A stretch of 64,000 nucleotides of DNA. Source: Bacillota bacterium (GTDB lineage Bacteria > Bacillota > Clostridia > Christensenellales > UBA1242). The stretch is from contig WRBV01000004.1 of the NCBI GenBank assembly GCA_009784375.1, positions 33,665 through 97,664 of the forward strand, read 5' to 3'. Position numbers and translations under genes: made by a program. The notes under the pieces are model-generated. The model did not search any database, was not told where the DNA came from, and saw only the letters and a list, made by a program, of their open reading frames with translations. This document shows, one piece after another, positions 34,201 through 44,185 of the stretch (position 1 is its first letter; each line of letters starts with the position of its first letter).

Positions 34201-37200
34201 GTAGCGATATTTCTCAGATTGACCGTAGAAGTAGTCAATGCCTGCGTTAATTGTGTCGCTGCCGTCGGCTTCTGTTACAAGTGTAAGAACACCTTGAGTA
34301 ACACGGTACTCACGAAGACTTGACATGATTTCAAAGTTCTCGATTTCACCAGCAATGATGTTGAATACTCTGTCGTATGTGTCACCAGTTTCTGGGTTGT
34401 ATCCGCGAAGTGCGTCATTGATATAAAGAATTTCAAGTGTTCTTGCAATTATTGCACGAGGCGCAATCGCAAGCCCAGTACCCGCATCATCAGTTGGGTC
34501 AAGGTACGTTGGAAGGTTGATTTGAATTGCATTACGAGCCACAACCGATTCATATGGAAGTACACTTAAACCACGTGGGAACAATACAACGTCCGCAGTT
34601 GTTACAAGTTGACCACCATTGCTTCGTAGAATCTGGAAGTAATCTGTGTTGAACAATGTCGATGTTTCCCCAGGAAGTGACAATATTCTCATACCGTCAA
34701 AATGAGGATGCAAGAATGTTCCAGGAGTAATTGCATTCAATTCGGCATCATCATAAAGGTAAATCCCGTTAGTTTGTGTTAATTCAAACGCATCTTCCGA
34801 ATATGCAAGCCATTGTGCAATCATGTGGAAACCTTCGGTAACACTTGGCAAGAATTGACCTGGATAGAATATTCGATTAAGTGGACCAGATGTGAACCTG
34901 AGACCTGTTTCATAATGCACAGGAAGCCATCCGACGAAGTTGTATCCTGGGCGCTCGAAACCTGTGTCGTCGAATACCATCATACCGTATGTTCTGAAGC
35001 CTGCTTGTCCGTAACCTACTGTTGCAGAATTATCGCCACCAATAACTGTTCTCTGGCTACCTTCGAACATGTATCCAGTCTGGAGACGGTAATCACCGTA
35101 TCCAAGACCTGGGTGGTATTCGATATGAACTTGGTCAACAGACCAAATTGCATAAAGTCTAATATCGAATGTACGTGAATAGTAAGGGTTTTGTGGTGCA
35201 ACCGCATGTCTTGTGATTGTTGCAACGTCAATTGTGAATTCTGTTAAATTATTACCTGACGAGACATTAATGTTCCCAAGAAGTACGTCTGTTGTGATGT
35301 TTGGGTCAAAAATGTGTTGTCTTTCCATTGGGTCAAGTGCCCAACCAAGGAAACGAAGTCCACCTGGGTCCGTCATTGCATATGGACTTGTTTCGTATGA
35401 AGGAAGAAGCCCAGATGCAGTTGTGTTATATACAAATCCACCGTGCAAAATAGTATTTGCTCCGTTTGTTTCACCAGACGCAGGTCTTGGACCAGCAAGT
35501 GTTCCAATCATGTTTGGATTGTTTGCATCAAACACAAATCGGAAGTTATTCGCAGTAAAACGTGCATGAAGATTAATTGGAGTTGTCTGTTCTACACGTG
35601 TTGTTGCATTAACACGCCCTGGTGTTGGGTTGCCTGGATCTACTGGACCCATTCCGTGTGTTGGAACCGTGTACCAACCCACGAATGAATGACCATCACG
35701 AAGAGGTACAGGAAGTGGATCGTTTGGAGATTGGGTCATGTATGTGTTGTAGTTAACGGTAAAGTTATTAAACCCAGGTCCAGTAATAGGGTTAGCAGCA
35801 ACCGTGTCATCGCGGAAGATAATATCAACAGGAGTTACAACCCAATGTGCACGAAGCACGATTGTTACACCATCAACATACCAAGCATTTGGGTCAGACA
35901 AAGGAAGACGTGGGAATACCGCACGGAAACGCTCGTCTATGTTGTTGAATACTCGCCCAGATGGGAATGCAACAGAAGTATATGGAACAAGTGTTCCCTC
36001 AATCATGTGTCCAGCAAGTGTCCAACCAGCAAGTTGGTAACCGTGCTGTCGAACATCCATTGGAAGGTTAATAAGGTCAAAGTGAGATACATTTTCAAGA
36101 GCAGCAGGTGTTCTGTCCCCATCATTTGGATCAAATGTAATACGTCCAGTTACATAGTCGTATACAAGGTAAATGTTTTGGTTAATTACACCAGGTATAA
36201 GTTCGGTTTGATTAATGAATTCGAATGTTCCACCTTCAAGACCCATTTGAATTGGTGTTCCAGTTCTGTCGTGGTTTGGTGCACCACCCGAGCCATAGAA
36301 TCTCCAACCGAATGTTCTCATACCATGTAGCGTTCCTGCTGGGATGTTGTCAAATTCAGCAAGTGTTGGAAGACGGAAATGTGTAATTGCTTGACCAATT
36401 CCATCAACAAGATATCTGTTTGGGTTGAGTGGGTCAATCTCGGGACGAAGGAAAATTGTCTGTGTGTGTGCATGGGTTTCATGGTTAAGAGCAAGTGTGT
36501 CTGTACCCTCGCCATCACGGTGACTTAAATGGAAGTTCAATGAAAGTGCGCTTGCCGTGCTGAAGTCTGCACGAAGATAAATTCTTGTCCATGTTGTTGG
36601 GTCATTTGAATCATATTGTGCAGTAATTGCATCAAACATAGCACGTGGAGGTGTGATTGGGAAATTACTTGATTGTGTACCATCAATACCAATCCCAGTA
36701 ACAAGGTCAATCTGTCTTGGGTCGAACGCACTACCTGGTGCTACTGGTCCAAGAAGGAAGTTCTCGAAGTGCGACCAAGTAAACCCAGCATGCCATGTTG
36801 GTGTGTCAGCAGCTGTGTGAAATACAGGAAGCGAGAAGTTTCTTGTTTCAAATGGTACAACGATACTTCCAGTAATGTTGTGGTTAATGCCAGCAACGTG
36901 AGAAGGGTGTGTACTTGGGAATGACAAGTTACCATTGAATGGGAAGTTTGTCACAGGTGTGCTGTGCGGAAGGTTTCCAAGGTCAAATACAAGTTCCACA
37001 TTCATAGCTTCCCATATTGGGAACAACATGACTGGTGTTGGACGCTCGTACTGGCTCTCGATAAGGTAAAGGTGATTGAACATGTCGCCTTGACGGAATT
37101 CTTGTCTTACAAGAGGGTTTGTTGCAACACCATTGTTGGTGTATGCGGCAAATCCAACAAGCTCAAATCCCCAACGGATAAATCTGTTGTCTATTACTAC

Positions 37201-40200
37201 CCATTCGTCTGGATAATTATCCCATGGACTTATATTAATCTGTGTTCCGCCACCATAGATAAACGCGCTGTAGAGGTTGAGATTAATAGCATTGTGGAAG
37301 TGTGTAAATGTAGTGTCATCTTGGATAATCGGTGCTCCAAGTACTTGGAAGTCATCACTTGTTATTGAGAATTGTGTAACATCAGCATTGTTAATGATAA
37401 GTTCAAGTATGTCTGCCTCACCTTGGTCAAGGACACTTAAACTACCCGCTGTGCCAAGGTTGTCAATGTTAAATAATTCGTATTCAAGGTTTGCAAAACG
37501 TGGGAAGATAACAAGATTGTTGTTGATAAATGTGTTTGTAAGCGGGTTAATCAAACGAGTATCGTTGAATACAAAGTGGTGAACACCATTTATTACTTGT
37601 GTTTGGATACGCTGCTCAAACGGTTCGCCATCAACCTCAAGAATATAATACCAGTACGCGAATCCGATATCTGTGTATTCACGGTTTGGTCCATCCCAGA
37701 AGAAATGACCGAATTCTTGGATACGTACATCTACTGGTATTCTTGCACCGAAACGGACACCTTCATGACCAACACCAGCATTATAGTTACCTCTTAGTGT
37801 CAAGAGATACCTGTTTTCGTCAAAGCCTATAATATTACCGTCTTCATTAATATCCAAGTTACCAACTGGTCCCCATGTAAATGGTGCACCAAATCGGTTG
37901 TCTGGACCTTGACCTGTTCTGTTACTTTGGTTATAGTATACGTTTGCTTCTGGCTCGTCACGGTCACGAAGAAGGAAGTGTACTTCTGGCATCGCGATAC
38001 CTTGATACCATGCAAACATATTGATTACAAGTCGGTTGTCATTAATATTAGGTGGCAAGAAGAATTCGTCATTCAAGTTCCTTGCAAGCCCTGCGCCTGG
38101 GTTTCCAGAGGTCACAGGGAAAGTAAGCAACAAGTTTTCCATTTCAAACGCGTGTGTACCACCAGTAATGCCACCGACGTCATCGTTAATAAAGTGCGTA
38201 ACTTGCCATCCAATGTGGTGGAATCCAAGTCTTTGTGTATTTAATCCTAGTGTGTCTACACCCATAAGATCAAATGTTTCACCGAATGTACGACCTGTGT
38301 TGTGGTTTGCAACCATTGTCCAATGGTTGTTTTGAACAAAGTGGTGGTTAATGAAAATCTGTCTTGGTATCCAGTTAATCCAAAGGTTAATTTCATGTCC
38401 GTCAACACTTACTGGACATCTTACGTTAATTCCTGAACCCAGACCAAGTGAGTAACGACCGCTTTGGTCTGCTCCACTTAGACCTCGGTTAAGAACAAAT
38501 TGGTTTCTTTGTGTCTGTATACCAACGTTAGCAATACCCGCTTGTGGGTTTGATATGTTAAATGGAATAAAGTCAACAAAGTATCCGAAACGTGACATTC
38601 TGTCTATATTGAATTGAGCACCGCTGTCACCTACGAACCCATCAAGTGCAAGTGGGAATGCACCAGATGCAATTGTGTGGTTTCCAAAAATTGGACGACG
38701 AATTGTGCCTGAATCCGTTTCCATGTTTATGTAAATTCTGTACTGGATCAATTCAAAGATTGGGAAAAGAGTAATTGTACCACGCTGGTATGCGTTAATG
38801 AACGCAGTTCCGCGGTTAAAAGGACCAGGTGAACGGTGACCAAGGTTTGGGTTATTATTACCGTGACCTGCGAAGTGAATTGGCATTCCAAGTCTGAAAA
38901 CTTGACCTGTTGGGTTTGCATAATTGTCGTTTGGTACTGTACTGTAACCGACTACGTGATGTCCATGGAAAGCCGCAAGTGTACGAAGATTTGGGTCAAC
39001 CTCGAAACCACCAGTAAATGTAAAGTCAACAATTCCACCAAATGTACGGATAGGTGATATAACAGAACCGCCACGTGCTGGGTTGAATGCGAAATCTCCA
39101 CCATCGGCTATACCGAATATGGTCGAATCACCAAAGTGAGTGTTTTCGACACGTACTATAAATGTGTTGATGTTTTGTGTACGACGAGTAAGGTTGATTT
39201 CACGTACTGGCCATATTACTCCGTCTCGTAAAATTGGAGTAGCATGTGTTAAAAGTAAGTTATTCAACGGATTACGTACACCAGCCTCGATCAAGATTTC
39301 TGTGTTAACAATATATGGAACACCGTTGATTTCATAGATGAATTGTGCAACCCATAGTGTAAAACGCTCGTCCGCATGAATTGCAAATCGTCCAGAGTTA
39401 AGCATAAACTCGTTAAAGTTAACAAGTGCTGTGTCGATGGTCTCGCCTACTGCACGGTATGCTGCAGACCCATCATTTGTAAGATATGTACGCGCACGAC
39501 GGTCACCGTGGTAAGATTCGATTGATGGGATATTTGCAATTGCTGCTCCACCCTCTTCGTCGTATGCGGTAATATTAATTGTTATTTCTTTCGGCGTCCA
39601 GAATTTGTAAAGTCTCATGTAGTCGGTAGGTGCTGGCAGAGTTACAGTTCCGTTATTTTCGAATGTAAAGATATATGGCTCGATTTCGCTACCTGCTCCA
39701 CCATCGAAACTTCCGTTCTCGATATTGAATAACCCCTGGATTCCAGCAGCACCAGATGCATCAAGGTTAAGTGTTATTGCTCTGCTATTTGGAATATATA
39801 CGAATCCAGCAAAGTCGTGTGTTGCCAATAATTGTCTGTATGCATAGTAATCTTGCACAGTAACTTGAGTGTTATTTGTCATTCTGTCGACAAAGAAATC
39901 TCTGTTTACTGTGTAACTTCTTGGAACTGGGACTGCCATTCCGCCTTGAACGACCGAAATTGCACTTCTCCATTCGAAGAGTCCCGCATGGTCAAGTCTT
40001 GCACCTTCTGCGAAATTGTTCCATAGGTCAATACGGAATTGTCTTCCTTGTTTAAGGTCTTGACCTTGGATTGCTGTACTGTAATGACCGATTGGAAGGT
40101 TTGTTGGGAACAATGCTGCTTCTTCTGTGGTTCCCATTACACGAACTGCGAAATTTTCGTCAATTCGGATTGTTTGTGTTGGAGCAAAGTCCATGTTTCC

Positions 40201-42477
40201 ACCACGCCAGTTGTCGGCAAAACGCCATCCAACGTGTTGAACAGATTGCATGTAAGTAGGTCTTGTAATACTGCGTAGTTGTATTGATGAGTCAAACGGA
40301 ACGTTGAAAACGATAGGAGCAGGAACTTGGGTTACGTTACTTACGTCAACATAGCTGTATTGAAGTTCAACCCTTACCATACGTGGAGTCCAACGTGCGG
40401 TAAGAACCTGTCTATTTGCACCGATTGTTACTGTGTTTCTGCCTTCCACCCCAAGAAGCTGCGGTTGACCAGCAAGATGCCAACCATCAAATGTGTATCC
40501 AAAACGTGTTGGAATCTGGGCTGGAAGATTTCTTGATTCACCTTGACGACCTCGCATGTGTGAAAGGTCTGGGGTAAAGTTACGACCACCGTTAACATTA
40601 AACGTAAAATTCACCCTTGAATCTACCCAGCGGGCACGAAGGGTGTATGTTCCACCTGGCGCAAGTCCAAGGTCTCTTGTATTAATTTGTCCAGAGCTTC
40701 CAACGTTAATAACAACATTTTCACCATCGATGACTGTATGGAATTCCCAATGCGAGAAACTCATCCTTGCAACGGCAAACATAGATGCCGACGGCAATGT
40801 AATTGTTGCTTCTGGGTTTGTTGTAATTTGGTTGACAATGCTGCCTCTGTCTGTAAGAGGTATTCTTACATCACCATTGAAATTAAGATCATTAATGAAG
40901 TGGACTTGGTTTGTATTAACATTACCAGCGAAATCAAAGTTAATTGTAATATTTTCAACCAATTCCCAATTCATGTTAATAATAAGACCTCGGTTTGCCG
41001 CAAGGTTTAAATCAGAAACATTAATAGTATGTGATGAGGTCAACCCTTCAAGGCGGATAATTGTTTCATTACCGTGACCATCAAAAAGTTGGAAATTTAA
41101 AAATTGCATATTTGCACGTGTAGCTGGGCGAAGAAGAACAATTCGGCTTCCGTTGTCTTCAAGTCTTGCATCAATTGCACTTGAATGTTCGTCAGCAACA
41201 TCAGAGTCACTTGTAATAGCGCGAAGACCAACATTACCGTCCTCGTCGGTTACGCGAAGGAAAAACCTTTCATCAGATAATGATGCAGGAGCAAAGCCCG
41301 TATTACGTACATCTCCGAACAATATTGGGCGAAAGTTAATAACGCGAACATCAAGGTTTGTGATACCTGGAAGTCCGATTTGCGTTACCAATGCTGGTGT
41401 AGATATAAAGTGTAATAACGGGTCAAGTTCGAATGAAGAATTTGGAATAAACGCATCGGCAAGTATTGTGTTAAGACGGTTAATATCATTAACGCGCATA
41501 TCGTGATCAACATCGTGACCAAATTTTTCAATGCTTGTAATAATACCGTCTGTTGATGAAAACAATGTTGATGTATTTGGAATATCAATAAACCAACCCA
41601 CTACTTGAGCATTGCTTGCACCCATTTCAATGTTCGGCAACTCAAAATTTCGACCAAATCGAATACCTTGCTCGCCCGTTGGCGTTGATTCTGTCATTGT
41701 TGTAGGAACGTTATTTGGATGATGGAACACAGAAACTACACGGCGATTTCCGTGTTGTAATGTTCCTGTTCCTTGTGGTCTGTATTGGTCAACAATCGCA
41801 TGGAAAGTTAAATCGTAAAGTTCAGGTTGTAATGGTGCGTCTGCAGTAATTTGACGACGGAAAGCACCGTCTCTTTGTGAATTTATCCATGTCCATTCAT
41901 GTACACCAGGTCCTGTTTGTACATAAGCAAACTCAAAGTGGTAAAGCCACCAACCAACGTTGTCACGGATTATTTCGGCACGGTTACCTTCGATGTCATA
42001 GAATCTCCAACCAAAGAATGTGTCAAACGATGTTTCCATGCTTGGAGAAATTGTCCATGGCGCTGCGGGGTTATCAAGTATTGCTGGAGTTATTGGTGTA
42101 TTTGATACAATGTTTCTTGTATAGACACGAACACCATCCGCAAAAAATTGTGCAAGATAAGTATCACGTTCCCATTGTGCAAACAAAGTTACATTTCCAC
42201 GCAACGGTGCGGTATCTGTTACATATTCACCACCACCTGCTGCTGTTCTTGTCCAACCGGTGAAGGTCCAGCCTGGCCTTATCGGTATAAACCGACCTTG
42301 TTCCAAGCTAACCGTATCTCTCGGATTTGTTCGCAAATTTGCCACTTGTTGCCCGTGGTCAACTTGGAACCTTACATCGAAAGATTGGTTAAATGTGAAA
42401 AACAACCCAAGCCCCAATAAAAGCATTATGACAAGTAATGCCGCTATGGTCGTTCTTCTGCGTTTGACTCTATCCAT
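31261..42477 (-). CDS. Giant InlB-repeat / BspA-LRR surface protein, 3738 aa
   Basis: One uninterrupted 11.2-kb gene. Residues 1-30 are a basic N-terminus and a hydrophobic helix (VKRRRTTIAALLVIMLLLGLGLFF) acting as signal anchor. Many beta repeats of the InlB/Listeria-Bacteroides type follow, spotted by GW and closing AxW motifs (WTFTGW near 70, YTFDGWHLAG near 665, SFVGWYT near 2200, YNFVGWL near 2490). Two stretches, about 2770-2900 and 3350-3700, are BspA-type (LRR_5) repeats such as VIGTYAFSN, IGASAFERS and IGAHAFTQT. There is no C-terminal anchor or sorting motif; the chain ends in MSAS. Ribosome site AGAGAGGG. Probably an adhesin; the ligand is unknown. Confidence 0.85.
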   Translation of the reverse strand: MDRVKRRRTTIAALLVIMLLLGLGLFFTFNQSFDVRFQVDHGQQVANLRTNPRDTVSLEQGRFIPIRPGWTFTGWTRTAAGGGEYVTDTAPLRGNVTLFAQWERDTYLAQFFADGVRVYTRNIVSNTPITPAILDNPAAPWTISPSMETSFDTFFGWRFYDIEGNRAEIIRDNVGWWLYHFEFAYVQTGPGVHEWTWINSQRDGAFRRQITADAPLQPELYDLTFHAIVDQYRPQGTGTLQHGNRRVVSVFHHPNNVPTTMTESTPTGEQGIRFGRNFELPNIEMGASNAQVVGWFIDIPNTSTLFSSTDGIITSIEKFGHDVDHDMRVNDINRLNTILADAFIPNSSFELDPLLHFISTPALVTQIGLPGITNLDVRVINFRPILFGDVRNTGFAPASLSDERFFLRVTDEDGNVGLRAITSDSDVADEHSSAIDARLEDNGSRIVLLRPATRANMQFLNFQLFDGHGNETIIRLEGLTSSHTINVSDLNLAANRGLIINMNWELVENITINFDFAGNVNTNQVHFINDLNFNGDVRIPLTDRGSIVNQITTNPEATITLPSASMFAVARMSFSHWEFHTVIDGENVVINVGSSGQINTRDLGLAPGGTYTLRARWVDSRVNFTFNVNGGRNFTPDLSHMRGRQGESRNLPAQIPTRFGYTFDGWHLAGQPQLLGVEGRNTVTIGANRQVLTARWTPRMVRVELQYSYVDVSNVTQVPAPIVFNVPFDSSIQLRSITRPTYMQSVQHVGWRFADNWRGGNMDFAPTQTIRIDENFAVRVMGTTEEAALFPTNLPIGHYSTAIQGQDLKQGRQFRIDLWNNFAEGARLDHAGLFEWRSAISVVQGGMAVPVPRSYTVNRDFFVDRMTNNTQVTVQDYYAYRQLLATHDFAGFVYIPNSRAITLNLDASGAAGIQGLFNIENGSFDGGAGSEIEPYIFTFENNGTVTLPAPTDYMRLYKFWTPKEITINITAYDEEGGAAIANIPSIESYHGDRRARTYLTNDGSAAYRAVGETIDTALVNFNEFMLNSGRFAIHADERFTLWVAQFIYEINGVPYIVNTEILIEAGVRNPLNNLLLTHATPILRDGVIWPVREINLTRRTQNINTFIVRVENTHFGDSTIFGIADGGDFAFNPARGGSVISPIRTFGGIVDFTFTGGFEVDPNLRTLAAFHGHHVVGYSTVPNDNYANPTGQVFRLGMPIHFAGHGNNNPNLGHRSPGPFNRGTAFINAYQRGTITLFPIFELIQYRIYINMETDSGTIRRPIFGNHTIASGAFPLALDGFVGDSGAQFNIDRMSRFGYFVDFIPFNISNPQAGIANVGIQTQRNQFVLNRGLSGADQSGRYSLGLGSGINVRCPVSVDGHEINLWINWIPRQIFINHHFVQNNHWTMVANHNTGRTFGETFDLMGVDTLGLNTQRLGFHHIGWQVTHFINDDVGGITGGTHAFEMENLLLTFPVTSGNPGAGLARNLNDEFFLPPNINDNRLVINMFAWYQGIAMPEVHFLLRDRDEPEANVYYNQSNRTGQGPDNRFGAPFTWGPVGNLDINEDGNIIGFDENRYLLTLRGNYNAGVGHEGVRFGARIPVDVRIQEFGHFFWDGPNREYTDIGFAYWYYILEVDGEPFEQRIQTQVINGVHHFVFNDTRLINPLTNTFINNNLVIFPRFANLEYELFNIDNLGTAGSLSVLDQGEADILELIINNADVTQFSITSDDFQVLGAPIIQDDTTFTHFHNAINLNLYSAFIYGGGTQINISPWDNYPDEWVVIDNRFIRWGFELVGFAAYTNNGVATNPLVRQEFRQGDMFNHLYLIESQYERPTPVMLFPIWEAMNVELVFDLGNLPHSTPVTNFPFNGNLSFPSTHPSHVAGINHNITGSIVVPFETRNFSLPVFHTAADTPTWHAGFTWSHFENFLLGPVAPGSAFDPRQIDLVTGIGIDGTQSSNFPITPPRAMFDAITAQYDSNDPTTWTRIYLRADFSTASALSLNFHLSHRDGEGTDTLALNHETHAHTQTIFLRPEIDPLNPNRYLVDGIGQAITHFRLPTLAEFDNIPAGTLHGMRTFGWRFYGSGGAPNHDRTGTPIQMGLEGGTFEFINQTELIPGVINQNIYLVYDYVTGRITFDPNDGDRTPAALENVSHFDLINLPMDVRQHGYQLAGWTLAGHMIEGTLVPYTSVAFPSGRVFNNIDERFRAVFPRLPLSDPNAWYVDGVTIVLRAHWVVTPVDIIFRDDTVAANPITGPGFNNFTVNYNTYMTQSPNDPLPVPLRDGHSFVGWYTVPTHGMGPVDPGNPTPGRVNATTRVEQTTPINLHARFTANNFRFVFDANNPNMIGTLAGPRPASGETNGANTILHGGFVYNTTASGLLPSYETSPYAMTDPGGLRFLGWALDPMERQHIFDPNITTDVLLGNINVSSGNNLTEFTIDVATITRHAVAPQNPYYSRTFDIRLYAIWSVDQVHIEYHPGLGYGDYRLQTGYMFEGSQRTVIGGDNSATVGYGQAGFRTYGMMVFDDTGFERPGYNFVGWLPVHYETGLRFTSGPLNRIFYPGQFLPSVTEGFHMIAQWLAYSEDAFELTQTNGIYLYDDAELNAITPGTFLHPHFDGMRILSLPGETSTLFNTDYFQILRSNGGQLVTTADVVLFPRGLSVLPYESVVARNAIQINLPTYLDPTDDAGTGLAIAPRAIIARTLEILYINDALRGYNPETGDTYDRVFNIIAGEIENFEIMSSLREYRVTQGVLTLVTEADGSDTINAGIDYFYGQSEKYRYSLDAGTWGILYSRTHDSSGDLIAGTERVLIAFPNAGTMAGRTNAAIFGGVSVIGTYAFSNVSEVTTLQLRNSEIQTAIRPTGTGMRAIERRAFYHTSLTTMRLPNNAGLDLHHEFLSGFNFDLATITFGNDNSLVSNRAFMAGTDNRVLYFGDGTIPMSERDRDHIIFHTAAAPITGAWIIETPEDAPLQVNMYALSNLDFAATGILHINADIYLGTQAGLVFEHFMVHMQPTMSAINIDGYLLQSLDWRIVEELVLTNGMTITQATGNANTTILNASTRPHGQRNSFPIFVNTPELATQHQAASAMPRLLNNGQVSEDLSIGNSRFVTRNVNVIFNRGTTDNSGLAAIEYQETFAETFGNEFEIIALPSAFQFTGFAFIGWQVYGTTEIVMPGDMRRIGLVTNDQIIFTQGGTVVLVAQWAEVLVDFIGTGTNLEDINLTNSLRFFLANNDNTIGEEILVTDARMATPGTRIFIPGSSHIFNFGGTRHGFVGWAAEELPNTYLARMWTSRFWSAYEGVNVYLPTGTAESIHETQIPIFTLGADQVIFTALYEQASTGIEYLANGDHFVLEGGVRGLTARREGGENIGPNIHIPSAVQFGSQGFVRPVTHVANRGFWYPLNGSVNTVTNEIRIGEFMRNIGNQAFERTNATNLVFAVDQIMDNFIDPDTQLSAYAATLRDFVIGNNAFAYNYRLTAVSLPVNTTVIGTRAFLENFALTTVSLGFNEGDPIVDAQVRLATIGASAFERSRNLANFFRIPTTVSHIGAHAFTQTNIANFQTQNTVVLPWDGVWHGVGNARFGYVAIMGNLMLREFTRPDRLTLVVYAPGNTNANLNLAHMRGGDPTPDTDHSDWVIGHVADGAFSHHRHLRNIFIPSTIDFVDGRTGGPITLGHGVFAGMSRLAMVYMDHATPVALRGSNAAINPFDKMPVARILLNTITNRGTGIHSLMGVSNGTQNIQTWRTAFPEQSLYFTTTAMSAS

Positions 42478-42532
42478 TTTTCCCTCTCTTGTTTTTCATT
42501 AGTACATAAATCGTGCTAGGATACTATGAACT

Positions 42533-42562
42533 AGTATAACCAGATATCATAAAATATTGCAA
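42533..42562 (-). promoter_or_regulatory. Promoter of the giant surface protein gene
   Basis: Minus strand TTGCAA (42557-42562), 18-bp spacer, TATACT (42533-42538), then a leader of about 50 nt with an AGAGAGGG ribosome site. Confidence 0.65.
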
Positions 42563-42611
42563 ATGATTTTTGGTCCAAATGTCGAGATTTGTTGAATAGA
42601 TTATTTACATA

Positions 42612-43487
42612 TTAATTAATTTCTTTGCCCAGAATTTTTTCATATTCGCGTTTTAACTTCTGTGCGTCTTGCGCCATTATAGAATCGCTTTCACATATAA
42701 TAACAGGGGTCAATTCCTTTTCCTTTATAATACGTGCAAATGGTTCAAAGGAAAAAGACCACTTGTTATCGGATAATTTTGTATGATAGCGCTCTCCTTT
42801 TTCCGAATACACAATTGCCGACCAATGAACATGGACTATTTTTAATTTTTCCCTACCAATTTCCCGTTCGACATATTCGATGACTTCGCCAATTTTGTTT
42901 GGGTTTGTTTGCAATTCACCTTGAAGCAAACAATTAATATGACCAAAATCAAGCGTCGGGATAACCCGTGGATCCACTTTACAAAATGCACAAATTTCTT
43001 CTACATTACCAATCGCCGAATATTTGCCCATAGTCTCGATACATAAAAGGAAATCAGATAACCCGTCGCTATCTAATTTTTCTATAATTTTTATTAAATT
43101 AATACCAACCGATTTTAGTGCATCTTCACGAGACCTCTCCCCCTGAGTAGCAAGGTGCACAACAAGCCGACGGAAACCCATTTCTTTTAAAAGAACAAGA
43201 CATTGTTTTATCCAGTTATAATTTTTCTCGAACGCCTCGTCATTTGCCAAGTTAATATAATAAGGTGCATGGGCACTTAGCTCTATATCATACTTTCGTG
43301 CCTCGTCCCCTATTTTTCGTGCGGTTTCAACCGACATTTTTGTCCCGCGTGTGAAATTAATCTCCATAGCAGACAAGCCCATTCTCGATAACCATGCAGG
43401 AGCCTGGATAGTTGATTTGTTCCCTTGTGCATAAAAAAGCTCGTCATTACCTGACGGACCAAAACGTATTTTTAAATCTTTTGTCAT
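42612..43487 (-). CDS. Endonuclease IV-like TIM-barrel protein
   Basis: 291 residues of the AP-endonuclease/xylose-isomerase-like TIM-barrel superfamily. Metal-site segments resemble Nfo: IELSAHAPYYINLAN near 70, RLVVHLATQGERS near 110, LLCIETMGKYSAIGNVEEI near 150, TLDFGHIN near 182, IVHVHWS near 220 and VIICES near 268. This supports an AP endonuclease or a related phosphodiesterase/isomerase. Promoter TTGGAT (43516-43521), N17, TATACT (43493-43498), then 5 nt to the ATG: leaderless. It heads a run of minus-strand genes after the flavoprotein gene. Confidence 0.78.
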   Translation of the reverse strand: MTKDLKIRFGPSGNDELFYAQGNKSTIQAPAWLSRMGLSAMEINFTRGTKMSVETARKIGDEARKYDIELSAHAPYYINLANDEAFEKNYNWIKQCLVLLKEMGFRRLVVHLATQGERSREDALKSVGINLIKIIEKLDSDGLSDFLLCIETMGKYSAIGNVEEICAFCKVDPRVIPTLDFGHINCLLQGELQTNPNKIGEVIEYVEREIGREKLKIVHVHWSAIVYSEKGERYHTKLSDNKWSFSFEPFARIIKEKELTPVIICESDSIMAQDAQKLKREYEKILGKEIN

Positions 43488-43492
43488 ATCCT

Positions 43493-43521
43493 AGTATATC
43501 CATGATTGACTAATTATCCAA
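43493..43521 (-). promoter_or_regulatory. Leaderless promoter of the endonuclease IV-like gene
   Basis: TTGGAT, 17-bp spacer, TATACT, 5 nt, ATG at 43487. Confidence 0.75.
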
Positions 43522-43526
43522 AATCT

Positions 43527-44150
43527 TTAACGGATGTAATTTGTCCAAATCCGCGATTCCATCTCGGGCATTTCTATTCCAGCATTCGAACCCGCATCTA
43601 TACACTTTAATAACCATGCCACATTGTTACCAAGAACACGCATTGTCTGCATTCCTTCCAAGTCTTTTTTAACTTCGTCTGGTGTATTACCGTGAACCAT
43701 ATTCCAATATTGCGATGTTACAATAGGCATTTGGCTTATTGAAAAGTATTTATTAATCTGGTCAATAGATGAACTTGAACCCGCACGACGGCAGCTTACA
43801 ATCGCACTTGCTGGTTTTCCCCTCAAGTATTTTCCATGTGCATAAAAGAATCTGTCCATGAACGAGGTTAACGACCCACTTGCCGCCGCATAATATACTG
43901 GTGAACCAAACACAAACCCATCGAAATCCATTGCCTTTTTTGCAATTTCATTAACCACATCATCAATAACACAGTCCTTGTTATTTTTTCTGCACCTGCC
44001 ACATGCAATACATCCGCTTATTGGCTGGGCACCTATGTGGACTATTTCGGTTTGTATACCATTTTTTTCGAGAGCACCCGCAACCTCGCAAAGTGCGGTA
44101 TACGTACACCCATCTTTCTTTGGACTTCCATTTATTAAAAGAACCTTCAT
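43527..44150 (-). CDS. NADPH-dependent FMN reductase / flavodoxin-fold protein
   Basis: 207 residues. The N-terminal LLINGSPKKDGCTYTAL is the FMN-phosphate loop of this fold. GCIACGRCRKNNKDCVIDD near 48-65 supplies Cys residues spaced as in iron-sulfur flavoproteins, and GFVFGSPVYYAAASGSLTSFMDR near 80-100 is the flavin-binding loop. Likely electron transfer or quinone/nitro reduction. AGGAGG precedes the ATG. It lies 35 nt downstream of the nitroreductase gene on the same strand, so the two redox genes may form an operon. Confidence 0.85.
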   Translation of the reverse strand: MKVLLINGSPKKDGCTYTALCEVAGALEKNGIQTEIVHIGAQPISGCIACGRCRKNNKDCVIDDVVNEIAKKAMDFDGFVFGSPVYYAAASGSLTSFMDRFFYAHGKYLRGKPASAIVSCRRAGSSSSIDQINKYFSISQMPIVTSQYWNMVHGNTPDEVKKDLEGMQTMRVLGNNVAWLLKCIDAGSNAGIEMPEMESRIWTNYIR

Positions 44151-44185
44151 CTATACCTCCTATATAATATAGTAAATGACTTAAG

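Noticed and set aside
31300..42420. Many antisense frames under the giant gene, the longest 213 codons at 35689-36330
   Set aside because: They arise from the repetitive coding strand; none has a ribosome site or recognisable domain.
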